The notes under the pieces are model-generated. The model searched no databases and had not been told where the DNA came from. It saw only the letters and a list, made by a program, of their open reading frames with translations. Positions 9,739 to 18,344 of a DNA stretch of 64,000 nt are shown piece after piece. Positions within the stretch are counted from its first letter, which is position 1, and the number at the start of each line of letters is the position of its first letter. The position numbers and the translations under genes were made by a program. This stretch comes from Nemertoderma westbladi (Eukaryota > Xenacoelomorpha > Nemertodermatida > Nemertodermatidae), in NCBI GenBank assembly GCA_032718475.1, contig JAUCBJ010004675.1:1-64000 (forward strand). The letters run 5' to 3'.

Positions 9739-10638
9739 TCAGTGTGTTTCTTCCATAAATCCAAACAGTTCTTTGAGGACCCGCACCACTTTGGGCATCA
9801 CAACAGAAGGGTGAATCCTTTTTGGATGGTGATTACGATTCACAGGAAAAAACTCAGTGATGCCTGATACATGGGATATTTCTCCCATGAAGCCACACAG
9901 CTTTGCAGCCTTATAGATGCCGCTAAATTCCCACTCTCCGATAAACTCTCCACGTGCTTTTCCTGTTTCATAGTCCTCTAACGTTATACGGTGTCCCTTA
10001 CTGTATATCGGAGCTTGCACCAGGTAACCATTTTCGTCCGAAAAGGCACAAACTATTTCCGAAGGAAATCCACATTCAGCAACATGCGTTTTATTTTCCA
10101 CTTGATCTATCATCGCCACTCCTTGGTTCGTTCCTCCAACTGTAATTGTCGCAGGTGGCAATCCCCGGGCGCAAGCTGTACCTGTTTTCAGCAGCAGTTG
10201 CGCTTGTGGTGCCACTTCCAAGATGGAGAGTGTGGCCGCGTATGAACACAATGGTCCTGTTGATTTTGGACATAACATAATTTTTGGAACTGCGCTCATG
10301 GGCAAAAATCCAACCATGGCAATACGGGTGGCATTAGTGGGGTGCAGAAGGTCCTGAATATTTGTTTCATGCTCTAAAAGCTTATTTAAGTAACGAAACT
10401 CCTTTGTATAGTGCCCTGTGATAATAATAACATTCGCCTTTTTTACCAGTTCTAATTTTGTTATAAATCGAAGCCCTTTGAACACTTTTATAGGACTCCT
10501 GTAACTACCTCCGCGAAGTGTTGTTTCCGGTTTTTCAGTGAACTTCCAACCCAATTCTAATCCAATGGTGCGAACACTTTGCACGATGCTTAGTCGTGTT
10601 GATGTTGTTGCATTCTGGACCTCGAATCTGTCCAGAAT
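9739..10638 (-). CDS. Unrecognised minus-strand frame (~300 codons), possibly a 3'-terminal exon
   Basis: The frame is open from after a TAA at 10639-10641 down to the stop at 9739. It has no ATG in its first ~90 codons, so it is either a 5'-truncated gene, an exon or a decayed frame. The composition looks protein-like: hydrophobic segments such as ANVIIITGHY, and a Gly/Ala/Pro-rich middle with LPPATITVGGTNQG. No catalytic motif or family is recognised. It lies convergent with the Rep-like gene, between the hairpin minisatellite and a 21-bp minisatellite. It could be cargo of the Polinton-like block or an unrelated gene fragment. Confidence 0.45.
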   Translation of the reverse strand: MLDRFEVQNATTSTRLSIVQSVRTIGLELGWKFTEKPETTLRGGSYRSPIKVFKGLRFITKLELVKKANVIIITGHYTKEFRYLNKLLEHETNIQDLLHPTNATRIAMVGFLPMSAVPKIMLCPKSTGPLCSYAATLSILEVAPQAQLLLKTGTACARGLPPATITVGGTNQGVAMIDQVENKTHVAECGFPSEIVCAFSDENGYLVQAPIYSKGHRITLEDYETGKARGEFIGEWEFSGIYKAAKLCGFMGEISHVSGITEFFPVNRNHHPKRIHPSVVMPKVVRVLKELFGFMEETH

Positions 10639-10792
10639 TTATGTATTTGTTATTTCTTTTGATTCGTCGGGTCTTATGAATCTCTTCAAAAAGACATTAA
10701 CTGTTGATGATGACTCCATTTACATATATGTGCAGTCGCAATTGCCAGAGGAATCTCAGTACGCAGATGACCTGGACTTTATTAGTACAGAT

Positions 10793-10940
10793 GATGCCAT
10801 GCATTATATATATGATGCCATGCATTATATATATGATGCCATGCATTATATATTTGATGCCATGCATTATATATATGATGCCATGCATTATATATATGAT
10901 GCCATGCATTATATATATGATGCCATGCATTATAATTTAT
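10793..10940. repeat. 21-bp minisatellite (GATGCCATGCATTATATATAT)
   Basis: About 6.7 nearly perfect copies of a 21-bp unit are present. One copy has TTT for TAT and the last ends TATAATTT. Because 21 is a multiple of three, all frames stay open through the array, which produces spurious repetitive open frames on both strands. The unit contains ATGCAT and TATATA palindromes. Confidence 0.95.
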
Positions 10941-11283
10941 CAAGTTGCCTACAGTACAATGCCATTAGCTAGTAAAATGCTGGTATGTTAAAATGTTACA
11001 TGATATAAATACAATGAACTAGTTGAACTTGGTTTCTGATTTCTAGAAAACGTTTTTAATGTGATGGAAACAATAATAGCTTCAGTTGGTAATCCAAAGC
11101 AGCAGACCCTAATCTTAAGTGTCATAATAACCCTAACATTAGTTGTTTTTTGAGAATTTTGCGAAATTTGCTTAGTGCATCGGCCAAAGCCAAACCGAAG
11201 GCCAAATCCCGAGAACTTGACTAATTGTCAAAGAGTAGTTGAATTTTTACTGTAGTTTGAAATTTTTTGTCAGTCTGGTAAAC
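10941..11283. other. Non-coding spacer with the inner inverted-repeat segment
   Basis: No gene is seen. Positions 11230-11283 are the reverse complement of 5033-5086. Here they touch the right inverted repeat directly. On the left side the polymerase and protease genes lie between the two equivalent segments. Confidence 0.7.
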
Positions 11284-11637
11284 TATATAGAATGCAAGTC
11301 ATTATAAAAAAAAATTACTTTAATTAACTTTCAATACCTCGGAGGTTTCAATACCTTAGTTTCCAAACCAAAGCCTACTCATACATTCTCATTATTGTTT
11401 CTGATATCATTTTACTACACATTCCTGAGTCCGACTGTGGTCGGACTCAGAAATGCAATTCAGATTTAACCTTTGTAATCAGAATTGGATAAGATCTGCA
11501 AATCTCATTTTTTTTTTTTTTTTATTTACAATGACCTTTGATCAGCGTGTGAGAACCTATTATTTGCTTAATATATATTGAAGTAGCTCCACGTGCATTA
11601 TAAGGAGTAAATTGTAACCTGGGGTAGTTGGTGGCCG
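11284..11637. repeat. Right inverted repeat (probable TIR or inverted deleted copy)
   Basis: This is the reverse complement of 645-880 with very high identity, interrupted by an extra stretch at about 11391-11510 that is absent on the left. The extra stretch contains a perfect 11-bp-stem hairpin (11425-11450) and a T-run. Similarity stops soon after CTGGGGTAGTTGGTG at about 11637. Confidence 0.75.
11425..11450. repeat. Perfect hairpin CTGAGTCCGAC-TGTG-GTCGGACTCAG
   Basis: An 11-bp perfect stem with a four-base TGTG loop lies inside the segment that is extra in the right inverted repeat. Its GC content is well above the surroundings, so it looks like a selected or recently acquired element such as the end of a small insertion. 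Confidence 0.9.
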
Positions 11638-12823
11638 CATTGATCCCTTTTTTATACTACTGTGGGCCTTGATTGGTTAATGGGTAATAAGGGGTTGTAG
11701 CGCAGTGGAGATACCTACCTAATATAGCTGAACAGGAGTGTATAGGATAAACGGCTGTGAATGGGGGCAGCCACTAATGGTCGAATGAGTATATTGGAGA
11801 TGAGATAGATATTGGTTTGCAACAATAAGCTGGGAGAATGGGCGGTAATGTAATGATAATATATTTTTTATTGTTTGAGAGAGACCCGCCACTACAGTCC
11901 CCCTTAAAAATTTTCAAATTTTTACACGATATCTGGGCTTCCTCAAAACATCTTAAAAATTTCAAATAATCGAAGGAACATCTTGTCCCACTCAAATAAT
12001 ATTAATCTATGGCCTTTATATTTTACCTCGGTGGACGAACTGGACATACAAAACAACGATTACACACAGGACATACATTTAAAAGTATGGAGTTGCCATA
12101 CGAGTGAAACAGACGTACAGAAGACAACACATGTAACACATAGAGGACAAACATTTAAAAGTATGGATATACCATACAAAGGAGATAAGAAGCTCCTTGG
12201 TATCTAAAGGGTCATTGAAGGTCAAAGATTAACATTATTAATACAATACTTAAGGAAGGTAATATGTTCAGTAATGTATTTGTCGAAGTTAAGATACGTG
12301 TAATATCCAAATAATGTATCGTCAATTTTGTAAAATTAAGTTAAAATTGTTTATAATATATCTCATCTTAAGGACACTATGTAAATAGGAAACGATAAAC
12401 AATTATGACACAATGATTTAGGATTATAGATTAGGTTGTTAGGAGAGTGGTGATAGATTAGTTAGAGTAACTACTATAGGGTGAATAAATTCAAAATACT
12501 TATGAATTACACCACTACATTACATTGTTTACAATGTACCCTGTAAACTCGACCATCACCAATTGACACGGTTTATACTTAATAATATCTTTACCAATGG
12601 ATCTCTAGTTATAATTTTATAGTTCGTTGCTATAGTTCCATTTAACCGAGTTCAATATGCATCCTTCAGTGGTAGTCAACAAAGATGTGGACGACCATCA
12701 CATCATACCCAGGAATTTTGGTAGCCAAAACCTAAAAGGAAATTAAGGGAAATTATTTAATATTTGATAAGTATACAAAGTATGCTGGTTTATTAGTTAA
12801 TTAATTTTAGTAGTAGTTTATTG
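11638..12823. other. Non-coding stretch between the Polinton-like block and the BEL fragment
   Basis: No gene is recognised. Two near-repeats containing ACATTTAAAAGTATGGA occur at about 12075 and 12147. The remainder is AT-rich. Confidence 0.5.
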
Positions 12824-13172
12824 TTACTTATTTATTTCCTCTAAGAGGCATAGTTTATCAAGTGGTCTTTTGTAAACTCCCAAGGAGGTTTTTACTTCAA
12901 CTGATCTAATTAACCCCACATCATCAAGGTATACTTGTGTTATATGACCCACACTCCAACTACTGCGTGTTTGACCTTCATCTACAAGCAATACGACATC
13001 GCCTACTGCAAGGTTGTTGCGAACGCGTGTCCACTTCTGTCTTGATTGAAGTGTCACTAAGTATTCGCGTACCCAGCGAGTCCAAAAATGATTGGCTAGT
13101 AACTGAGCCTGGCGCCATTTACGAGTTGAGTATGTATCACTGTCGTAGATGGGACCTGGTGTCCTCCTTAAA
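12824..13172 (-). pseudogene. BEL/Pao integrase C-terminal domain fragment (DUF5641-like)
   Basis: The minus frame carries the typical tail of a BEL/Pao polyprotein: W-R-x-A-Q-LLANHFW, then RQKW, GDVVLLVDEG, VEVKTSLG and a terminal PLDKLCLLEE before the stop at 12824. It begins abruptly at about 13172, where Polinton integrase sequence starts on the opposite strand. Only about 115 codons remain of a polyprotein normally well over 1500. It differs from the BEL copy at 43457-59898, so it is another family. Confidence 0.85.
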
Positions 13173-13188
13173 AATTTGAGCTTACAAT

Positions 13189-14016
13189 ATGCAGCAATAT
13201 AAATCGCAAAATAATAATTATAACTATATATTAACATGTATTGATGCCTTCAGCCGGCTTGCTTTTGCTTATGGTATGAAAACAAAAACAGGTATTGAAA
13301 TTATTAGTATATTGCAAAAAATATTCCAAAAGGGTAAACCAAACAGAATCGCCACGGATCAAGGGTCTGAGTTTCTAAATAAATCTGTAAGGAAATATTT
13401 AGATACGTTAGGTATACAGTATTACGTAATGTACTCTGTGAATAAGGCGGCTATTGTTGAGAGATTCAATCGCACATTAAAAACAAAGATGTTCAAAATT
13501 TTCACGCAACGGGGAAATAATGTTTGGATAAAAATTTTACCAAAGCTCATTTATGCTTATAATAGGTCAGTTCATAGGACTATACAAATGATGCCCATTG
13601 AAGTTAATAAATTTAATGAAACTGAATTAATGAATAGATTATATGGGAAATATAGACAGATAAATCACAAGAAAATAAAATTTAAAGTTGGGGATACAGT
13701 ACGATTATCTATCGCTCGTACTGCTTTTGCTAAAGGCTATCGAGAACAATGGACACGAGAATTATTTATTATTCATCGGGTTAGATTGGATAGAGTACCA
13801 GTGGTAATGTTCGATATTAAGGACAGCGCTGGAGCTATAATAAATGGCTCATTTTATTCTCACGAACTCCAAAAGGTCCACCCGAATAGTAATATTTATC
13901 TTCCGATTGACAAAAATATTGACAAACTTAAAGAACGTGTACGCAATGGGAAGAAAGAATATTTAGTCCGATTCATTGGATCCAAGAAACAGTCGTGGGT
14001 ACAGCATATTCAATAA
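13189..14016 (+). CDS. Polinton/Maverick integrase (rve core plus chromodomain), 5' truncated
   Basis: This is a retroviral-type DDE integrase of the kind Polintons use to insert their ends. The catalytic residues are Asp19 (TCIDAFSRLAF), Asp57 (IATDQGSEFLN) and Glu91 (AAIVERFNRTLK). A C-terminal chromodomain-like end is visible (EYLVRFIGSKKQSW, then the stop). The N-terminal zinc-binding region and the first strand of the core are missing: sequence identity to the family starts only a few residues before the ATG at 13189, right after the BEL fragment. The copy is therefore truncated and probably inactive. The capsid-type genes follow on the same strand. Confidence 0.9.
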   Translation: MQQYKSQNNNYNYILTCIDAFSRLAFAYGMKTKTGIEIISILQKIFQKGKPNRIATDQGSEFLNKSVRKYLDTLGIQYYVMYSVNKAAIVERFNRTLKTKMFKIFTQRGNNVWIKILPKLIYAYNRSVHRTIQMMPIEVNKFNETELMNRLYGKYRQINHKKIKFKVGDTVRLSIARTAFAKGYREQWTRELFIIHRVRLDRVPVVMFDIKDSAGAIINGSFYSHELQKVHPNSNIYLPIDKNIDKLKERVRNGKKEYLVRFIGSKKQSWVQHIQ

Positions 14017-14261
14017 GCTTAGGTTTATACTGTATATTAATTCATTTTGGTCGCATATGACCATAATTAATCAATAATATTAACTCGAATGATATTACTA
14101 TATCTATAGTTGATCCGCTTTAAATAAAGTCAGTAAAATATTGATCCCTCGCATATATTGTAGATGCGACAATGAACGTGGTCACAGATGTCTATAATTT
14201 AACATTATACTGTATGTACAAAGAAGTCAAGTAGAGAGAGCGAGCTTAAATAATAATAATA

Positions 14262-15134
14262 ATGGCCACAGATACATATATCACTCTACTTTCAGATAGC
14301 TCATTAAACACTTATCCCAATAATAATCCTAGCGACTTTACTGTTGATTTAGCCGAAGAATTATATATTGGTCCAAACGCTAAAATTGGGCTTGCCGAGC
14401 TACAATACCAAGCAACATACAGTAATATTACACTGCAAACTCAAATCTCGCTGTCAATCGTGGTAGATGCAAAAGATGCCAAATTATATAGTTTATTTCC
14501 TGGTATGCATAGCTCTATTCAAGTGATTATTGATGATATAAATAAACTGTTTAATTCTGAAGCGAAATATAGAGATTTCGAATTCATTTTTAATACAAAT
14601 AATTCTAGAATTAAATTTAAATTTCCTAAAAAGTTGAAAAAAATACAATTAAGTCTACGCGGTGATTTAATACAAATTCTAGGCTTAAAAGCGTTATTGG
14701 ATCAGAATCATCCAGGTATTCCGAATTGGGATATATACAGTACCACTAAAGTAGATGAATTCAGCAATATAGAACAACCGATATTAATTTTAAATTATAG
14801 CGGACCAAAAATTTCAGAAATTGGGATTTTAGATTTTCCTGATCCCACGAATATAACACGCAATAAAGATACAATCTTCATATATACTGATATTATTAAG
14901 ACCTCATTTGTTGGTGATGCTTTAGCTCCGCTCTTAAGAACCTGTCCATTAACACAATTAAATCGAAAATATATTAATCACGAATACGAGAGCATTTGCT
15001 ACTACCCATTGTTGAATAAAAAACTAAAAACAATATTAATTACTTTACGTGACGGGCAAGGCGAATTAATTAATTTTAGCGGAGGTAGCACTATTATAAC
15101 ACTTAAGTTAATACGTGGTGGCAGTGATGGATGA
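14262..15134 (+). CDS. Polinton capsid-associated protein (penton/minor-capsid-like family), 290 aa
   Basis: The ATG at 14262 follows an ATA/ATAATAAT run. The protein begins with the pattern seen in Polinton virion proteins, in which an N-terminal strand bears NNPSDFTVDL and then IGPNAKIGLAEL. It ends with IFIYTDIIKTSFVGD...LAPLLR, YYPLLNKK and a strand-rich terminus. I relate it to the minor capsid (penton-like) family from general pattern and gene order, not from a search. It overlaps the next gene by 20 bases in a different frame. No lesion is seen, so it looks intact. Confidence 0.7.
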   Translation: MATDTYITLLSDSSLNTYPNNNPSDFTVDLAEELYIGPNAKIGLAELQYQATYSNITLQTQISLSIVVDAKDAKLYSLFPGMHSSIQVIIDDINKLFNSEAKYRDFEFIFNTNNSRIKFKFPKKLKKIQLSLRGDLIQILGLKALLDQNHPGIPNWDIYSTTKVDEFSNIEQPILILNYSGPKISEIGILDFPDPTNITRNKDTIFIYTDIIKTSFVGDALAPLLRTCPLTQLNRKYINHEYESICYYPLLNKKLKTILITLRDGQGELINFSGGSTIITLKLIRGGSDG

Positions 15135-15861
15135 GTTCTATGTCAGACTACAGAGTAATTCCTGTCCAATTGATTTTCCCCGCAATAGTGCTAGTAATTA
15201 TCAAATTAATTTCCATGGCGCCTTACCTATAAACCCAAACGAAAACTGGGTGGTAGGTATAAAAAGTATATTTTACTTAGCTACGTTGCCGTCAATGTAT
15301 AACAATGTAGAGAATGTTATTTTATTAAAAAAGGGGAAAAAAAATTTTGTGGATACACTTCCATCCGGTTTGTTCTACAGTATCAATGACATTATAGATT
15401 ATTTTAACACGGGGGCGTTGAAAGATAAATTACAAATAGTTGAAAATACTCAGCAAAATAGGTTGCAATTTATTTTAGGGAAAGCAGTGCGAGAGTTATT
15501 TATAGGTCAACAATTAGCCTATTATTTTGGATTTACTGAAAATAATCTCGGTGCGAATTTAAATCCAAATTTTAAAATTATTTTGAAGATGAAAAATAAC
15601 ATAAAGGGTTATTTAATAAAGATTATCGGAAATGGAGAAAAAGCTTACCAGATAGTATTTTTATGCCCTCAACCACCCAATTCTATTCCAGAACCTAAGT
15701 CGAACATGTATGTGACTACTAATATAATTGAAAATCAATATATTAATGACTTTGGTTTAGCTTTACTTCGTCGTGTCGCGATACCTGATGACGTGAAATA
15801 TGGTAGTGTAATAAATAAAGAATTTGCAATTCACTGGATACAATTCATTATATCCCTGTAA
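15115..15861 (+). CDS. Second Polinton capsid-associated protein, frame broken near its end
   Basis: This is similar in layout to the preceding protein: FPRNSASNYQINF near the N-terminus, an NWVVGIKSIFY strand, and NMYVTTNIIE followed by LALLRRVAIP near the end. The usual terminal strands are missing from this frame. They are readable in another frame at about 15844-15987, directly after a 14-bp near-tandem duplication (CAATTCACTGGATA / CAATTCATTATATC) that shifts the frame. The start overlaps the upstream gene, which suggests compact virus-like packing. Function as a virion protein is inferred from gene order and family resemblance. Confidence 0.68.
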   Translation: MVAVMDEFYVRLQSNSCPIDFPRNSASNYQINFHGALPINPNENWVVGIKSIFYLATLPSMYNNVENVILLKKGKKNFVDTLPSGLFYSINDIIDYFNTGALKDKLQIVENTQQNRLQFILGKAVRELFIGQQLAYYFGFTENNLGANLNPNFKIILKMKNNIKGYLIKIIGNGEKAYQIVFLCPQPPNSIPEPKSNMYVTTNIIENQYINDFGLALLRRVAIPDDVKYGSVINKEFAIHWIQFIISL

Positions 15862-15987
15862 AAAAATCATATAAGATAACATACATTCATATTGAAATAA
15901 CAGACGAAGAAGGAAAATATTTAAATTTTGAATACGGGACAACATCTATTACATTACACTTAAATTACATTACATTATTACATTAAT
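15844..15987 (+). pseudogene. Out-of-frame C-terminal end of the capsid-associated protein at 15115
   Basis: The readable frame here contains KKSYKITYIHIEITDEEGK and a terminal TTSITLHLN strand, the expected end of the preceding protein. It is separated from it by the 14-bp duplication at about 15830-15857. The sequence then runs into simple ATTACATT repeats up to 16015. Confidence 0.7.
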
Positions 15988-16026
15988 ATTGATATTTACA
16001 TTGATATTACATTACACTAAATTAAA

Positions 16027-16587
16027 ATGGATTCTGATTTATTTCAAAGATACAGTAAACCTCAATATGGTGGGGCAGACTCTAATCTTGCTGTTTTTAA
16101 AGGCGGTAGAAGTACGAGAGGTTCGACGCAAGTTCCTGTTTTTCGAGGTGGTTCATATATTGACCCTTACGGTCAACAAATTGGTGCATTTGGTCCAAAC
16201 TTAAAACAACGTCGTTTTCAACGTTATCCTAGAGGTATGCGGGCAAATCAACACGGAGAAGGTATATTTACAGACGCTTTATCCACATTGAAAAAATTTG
16301 GTAAGCCATTAGCCAAAAAAGTGTTACAAAAAGCTTTACCATTTACCACAAAATTTATGAGACAACACGTAATACCAAAAGGTAAGCGGGTCTTACATCA
16401 GCAGGCTAATACGGTTATTAATAAAGCATTAAATAAAATGAAACCGTCAACAAGGTCAGTTGTAGAAAAAGTTTATAGAGATTTAAAGCGACCCGCTAGA
16501 CCAATGTCTATGAACATACATCATCGACGTAGTAAAAAAAGAAATATAAAAGGCAAACTGAAACACTGCGAAAAAAGTATTTTTTAA
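16027..16587 (+). CDS. Small basic Polinton virion protein with Gly-Gly sites
   Basis: This is a 186-residue, strongly basic protein. The N-terminal third holds several Gly-Gly or Gly-X-Gly sites (QYGGADS, VFKGGRS, VFRGGSY, HGEGIF) that resemble cleavage sites of adenovirus-type proteases. The middle contains an amphipathic Lys/Leu/Ala helix (LKKFGKPLAKKVLQKALPF), and the tail is rich in Arg/Lys (HHRRSKKRN). In Polintons a protein of this type sits between the minor and major capsid genes and is compared with adenovirus pVI or core proteins. Here it lies exactly in that position, two bases before the major capsid start. No lesion is visible. Confidence 0.65.
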   Translation: MDSDLFQRYSKPQYGGADSNLAVFKGGRSTRGSTQVPVFRGGSYIDPYGQQIGAFGPNLKQRRFQRYPRGMRANQHGEGIFTDALSTLKKFGKPLAKKVLQKALPFTTKFMRQHVIPKGKRVLHQQANTVINKALNKMKPSTRSVVEKVYRDLKRPARPMSMNIHHRRSKKRNIKGKLKHCEKSIF

Positions 16588-16589
16588 TA

Positions 16590-16728
16590 ATGTCAATTAT
16601 TAAGGAATTAGATTTATTTTCTACACAGCCAATACAGACTGAATTTAAAGCAAAGCATTATGAAACAATTTATCCTCCACTTGAAGGTTATGACTTAGAG
16701 TTATTTTATCCATGGTGCAGGCCGCATT
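16590..16728 (+). pseudogene. Major capsid protein (F54H12.2-like) N-terminal stub, truncated
   Basis: An ATG at 16590 opens a frame whose first residues include KELDLFSTQPIQT. This matches the conserved start of Polinton double-jelly-roll capsid proteins (E-L-D-L-F-S-x-P-P-T-Q). Identity ends at about residue 42 (near 16718), and a stop follows within three codons in unrelated sequence. More than 90 percent of the gene is missing. The break coincides with the far end of the foreign segment that carries the minus-strand gene at 16645-18238. Confidence 0.75.
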
Positions 16729-17190
16729 GACAGCGCAATGGTAGTTAATCCCGGGAATCCTGTTGTGCGGTCCATAGTGGTTGCAAAATTTAGACATATC
16801 ATTTAAGTATAGACGGTGTACTGCTCCCTTTAAATAGGTGGTTTCATCTGGTATTTGGTAATCCACTACTCTACAGAAGTAGGCCAACTCAAACAGCAAG
16901 TCGAAAACGTCGAATTTAGACAAGTTTTCTATACGCTTATTGATGGTTAAAGATTGTATTTTCTGACTAGCCAGAGTCGTACCGCCTGTTCTCACTAGGC
17001 GATAGGAGACGATATTTTCAATATTTCTAGGGCGGTAATTCCCAGTAATAATCTCTTCTTTCCCTTTGGTATTGTATAAAGTAATCTTAAATCCAGAGCC
17101 GACATGCAAATGAGGGACGCTAATGTCCAATTCAGGCACTATATATAGTAATGTGTTCGTTCCCGTGGGATAATCGAGAAGACACACCAA
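16645..17190 (-). pseudogene. Unrecognised minus-strand frame, probable C-terminal part of the gene starting at 18170
   Basis: The frame can be extended upstream to about 17217, so it abuts the stop of the preceding minus frame (17219) in a different phase. Its composition is protein-like, with alternating strands (ITLYNTKGKEEIITG; TTYLKGAVHRLYLND). The last ~25 codons read backwards through the major-capsid stub and are not original, so the real coding part ends at about 16720. I recognise no family. The simplest reading is one gene broken by a frameshift near 17220. Confidence 0.45.
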
Positions 17191-17218
17191 AAAGTGTTTT
17201 GATAGTTGATAATTCTAC

Positions 17219-18170
17219 TTAATCTCCTAGTTCACTACTTACAAAACTTCGTAAAGATTTCCCTTGAATCGTATCATTTGTTATTAATTTAAACAATTTG
17301 GATTTGCGTTCGTGTTCTACGGCCTCAAACGCTATATGATAGTTGCGCTTTAACTTATTGATGGCCATTGGCTTTACTGAGATACAGTCTTGTCTAACAT
17401 CGAAGTTAATATCGAAGGATCTAGACGCAAAAAGATAACTGACATCAAACATGCCATCTACCATTTTCTTGGAGGTCAGGATACTTTTGGATCTAGCGGT
17501 GATGAGCTGCCGGACTTTCTCTGCAGCCACAGTGCTGTCGAGGAAACCGAATTGGGAAAGGATATCCTTTGCCTGTTCAAAGGCGACGACCCCATCCTTG
17601 GTGGTTATTGGCGGAGCAGTTTCCGGCCAAGCTATCTGCCACAGGAGAGCGTCTGTGTCCGCAATAGGAACATCCAGGTTAACTTCTCTGATTATCCGGG
17701 CCTTACAGGGGCTTTGGGTGTGTTTGGTCACAGTATATTTGAAATTTAAGACATTTTTCACGGTTTTGAGCTCGAAGTGTAACACCTTCTTGACGACTTA
17801 TTTATCCGCAGGTTGGCCATGGAAGGCCCACCAGTCCGCAACAGCAAATGGTGCTCTTTGTGTATCCTCACTGTAGGGGTTTCCCCATGACACCTTCTCT
17901 TCCGGCGTTGCGTTTATGGGGCATTTGAATTCGATACCATTCCATGTGGAAGGGATATGATCCAAATTGGCAACCTTGGCCGATATAGGCCTTTTTCGGG
18001 ACATTTTGGACATCAACTCGAGACCTGGTTGGGTAGAAGTCTTCACTGAACCAACAGAGTTTATTAGTCTGATCTCGTCGAGCTTGATGTTATATAGGGA
18101 GGGATCCTCCCTATACGCACTCAGTACGTGTTGCAATCCCTTTAACCGGGAAGAGTTAACAGTTGTCATT
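17219..18170 (-). pseudogene. Unrecognised minus-strand gene with one in-frame TAA
   Basis: A frame starting with the ATG at 18168-18170 runs to 17219, interrupted by a single TAA at 17798-17800. The flanking halves are in the same phase, with no other stop for about 315 codons. The frame also stays open upstream of the ATG to about 18280, where a TTATCAACAG acceptor-like site lies. Residues are mixed charged and hydrophobic, with no signal peptide or membrane segment in the main body. Visible stretches include SLYNIKLDEIRLINSVGS and ADTDALLWQIAW. No family is recognised. It sits in DNA that interrupts the Polinton capsid gene, so it may belong to another mobile or viral element. Confidence 0.45.
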
Positions 18171-18344
18171 ATTAAACCTCTTGCTATTGCTATTGTTGGA
18201 TACAAACCGAGCTTTAGCAACTGTCGGAGACAGGCCAATATTATGACTGTGACATAAACATTCCCTCCCTGTTGATAAATCTAAGGAGATAGTCTGTGTG
18301 GGAAGAACCCACAACTCAAATGTCTTGAATGTGGTCGCGTTCAC

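Noticed and set aside
10538-10991. Repetitive frames with a DAMHYIY-type unit on both strands as a gene
   Set aside because: They are produced by the 21-bp minisatellite and have no conserved flanking domain.
14262-15134. Assigning the 290-residue protein firmly as the penton protein
   Set aside because: The assignment rests on gene order and general pattern; without a profile search I keep it as capsid-associated, penton-like.
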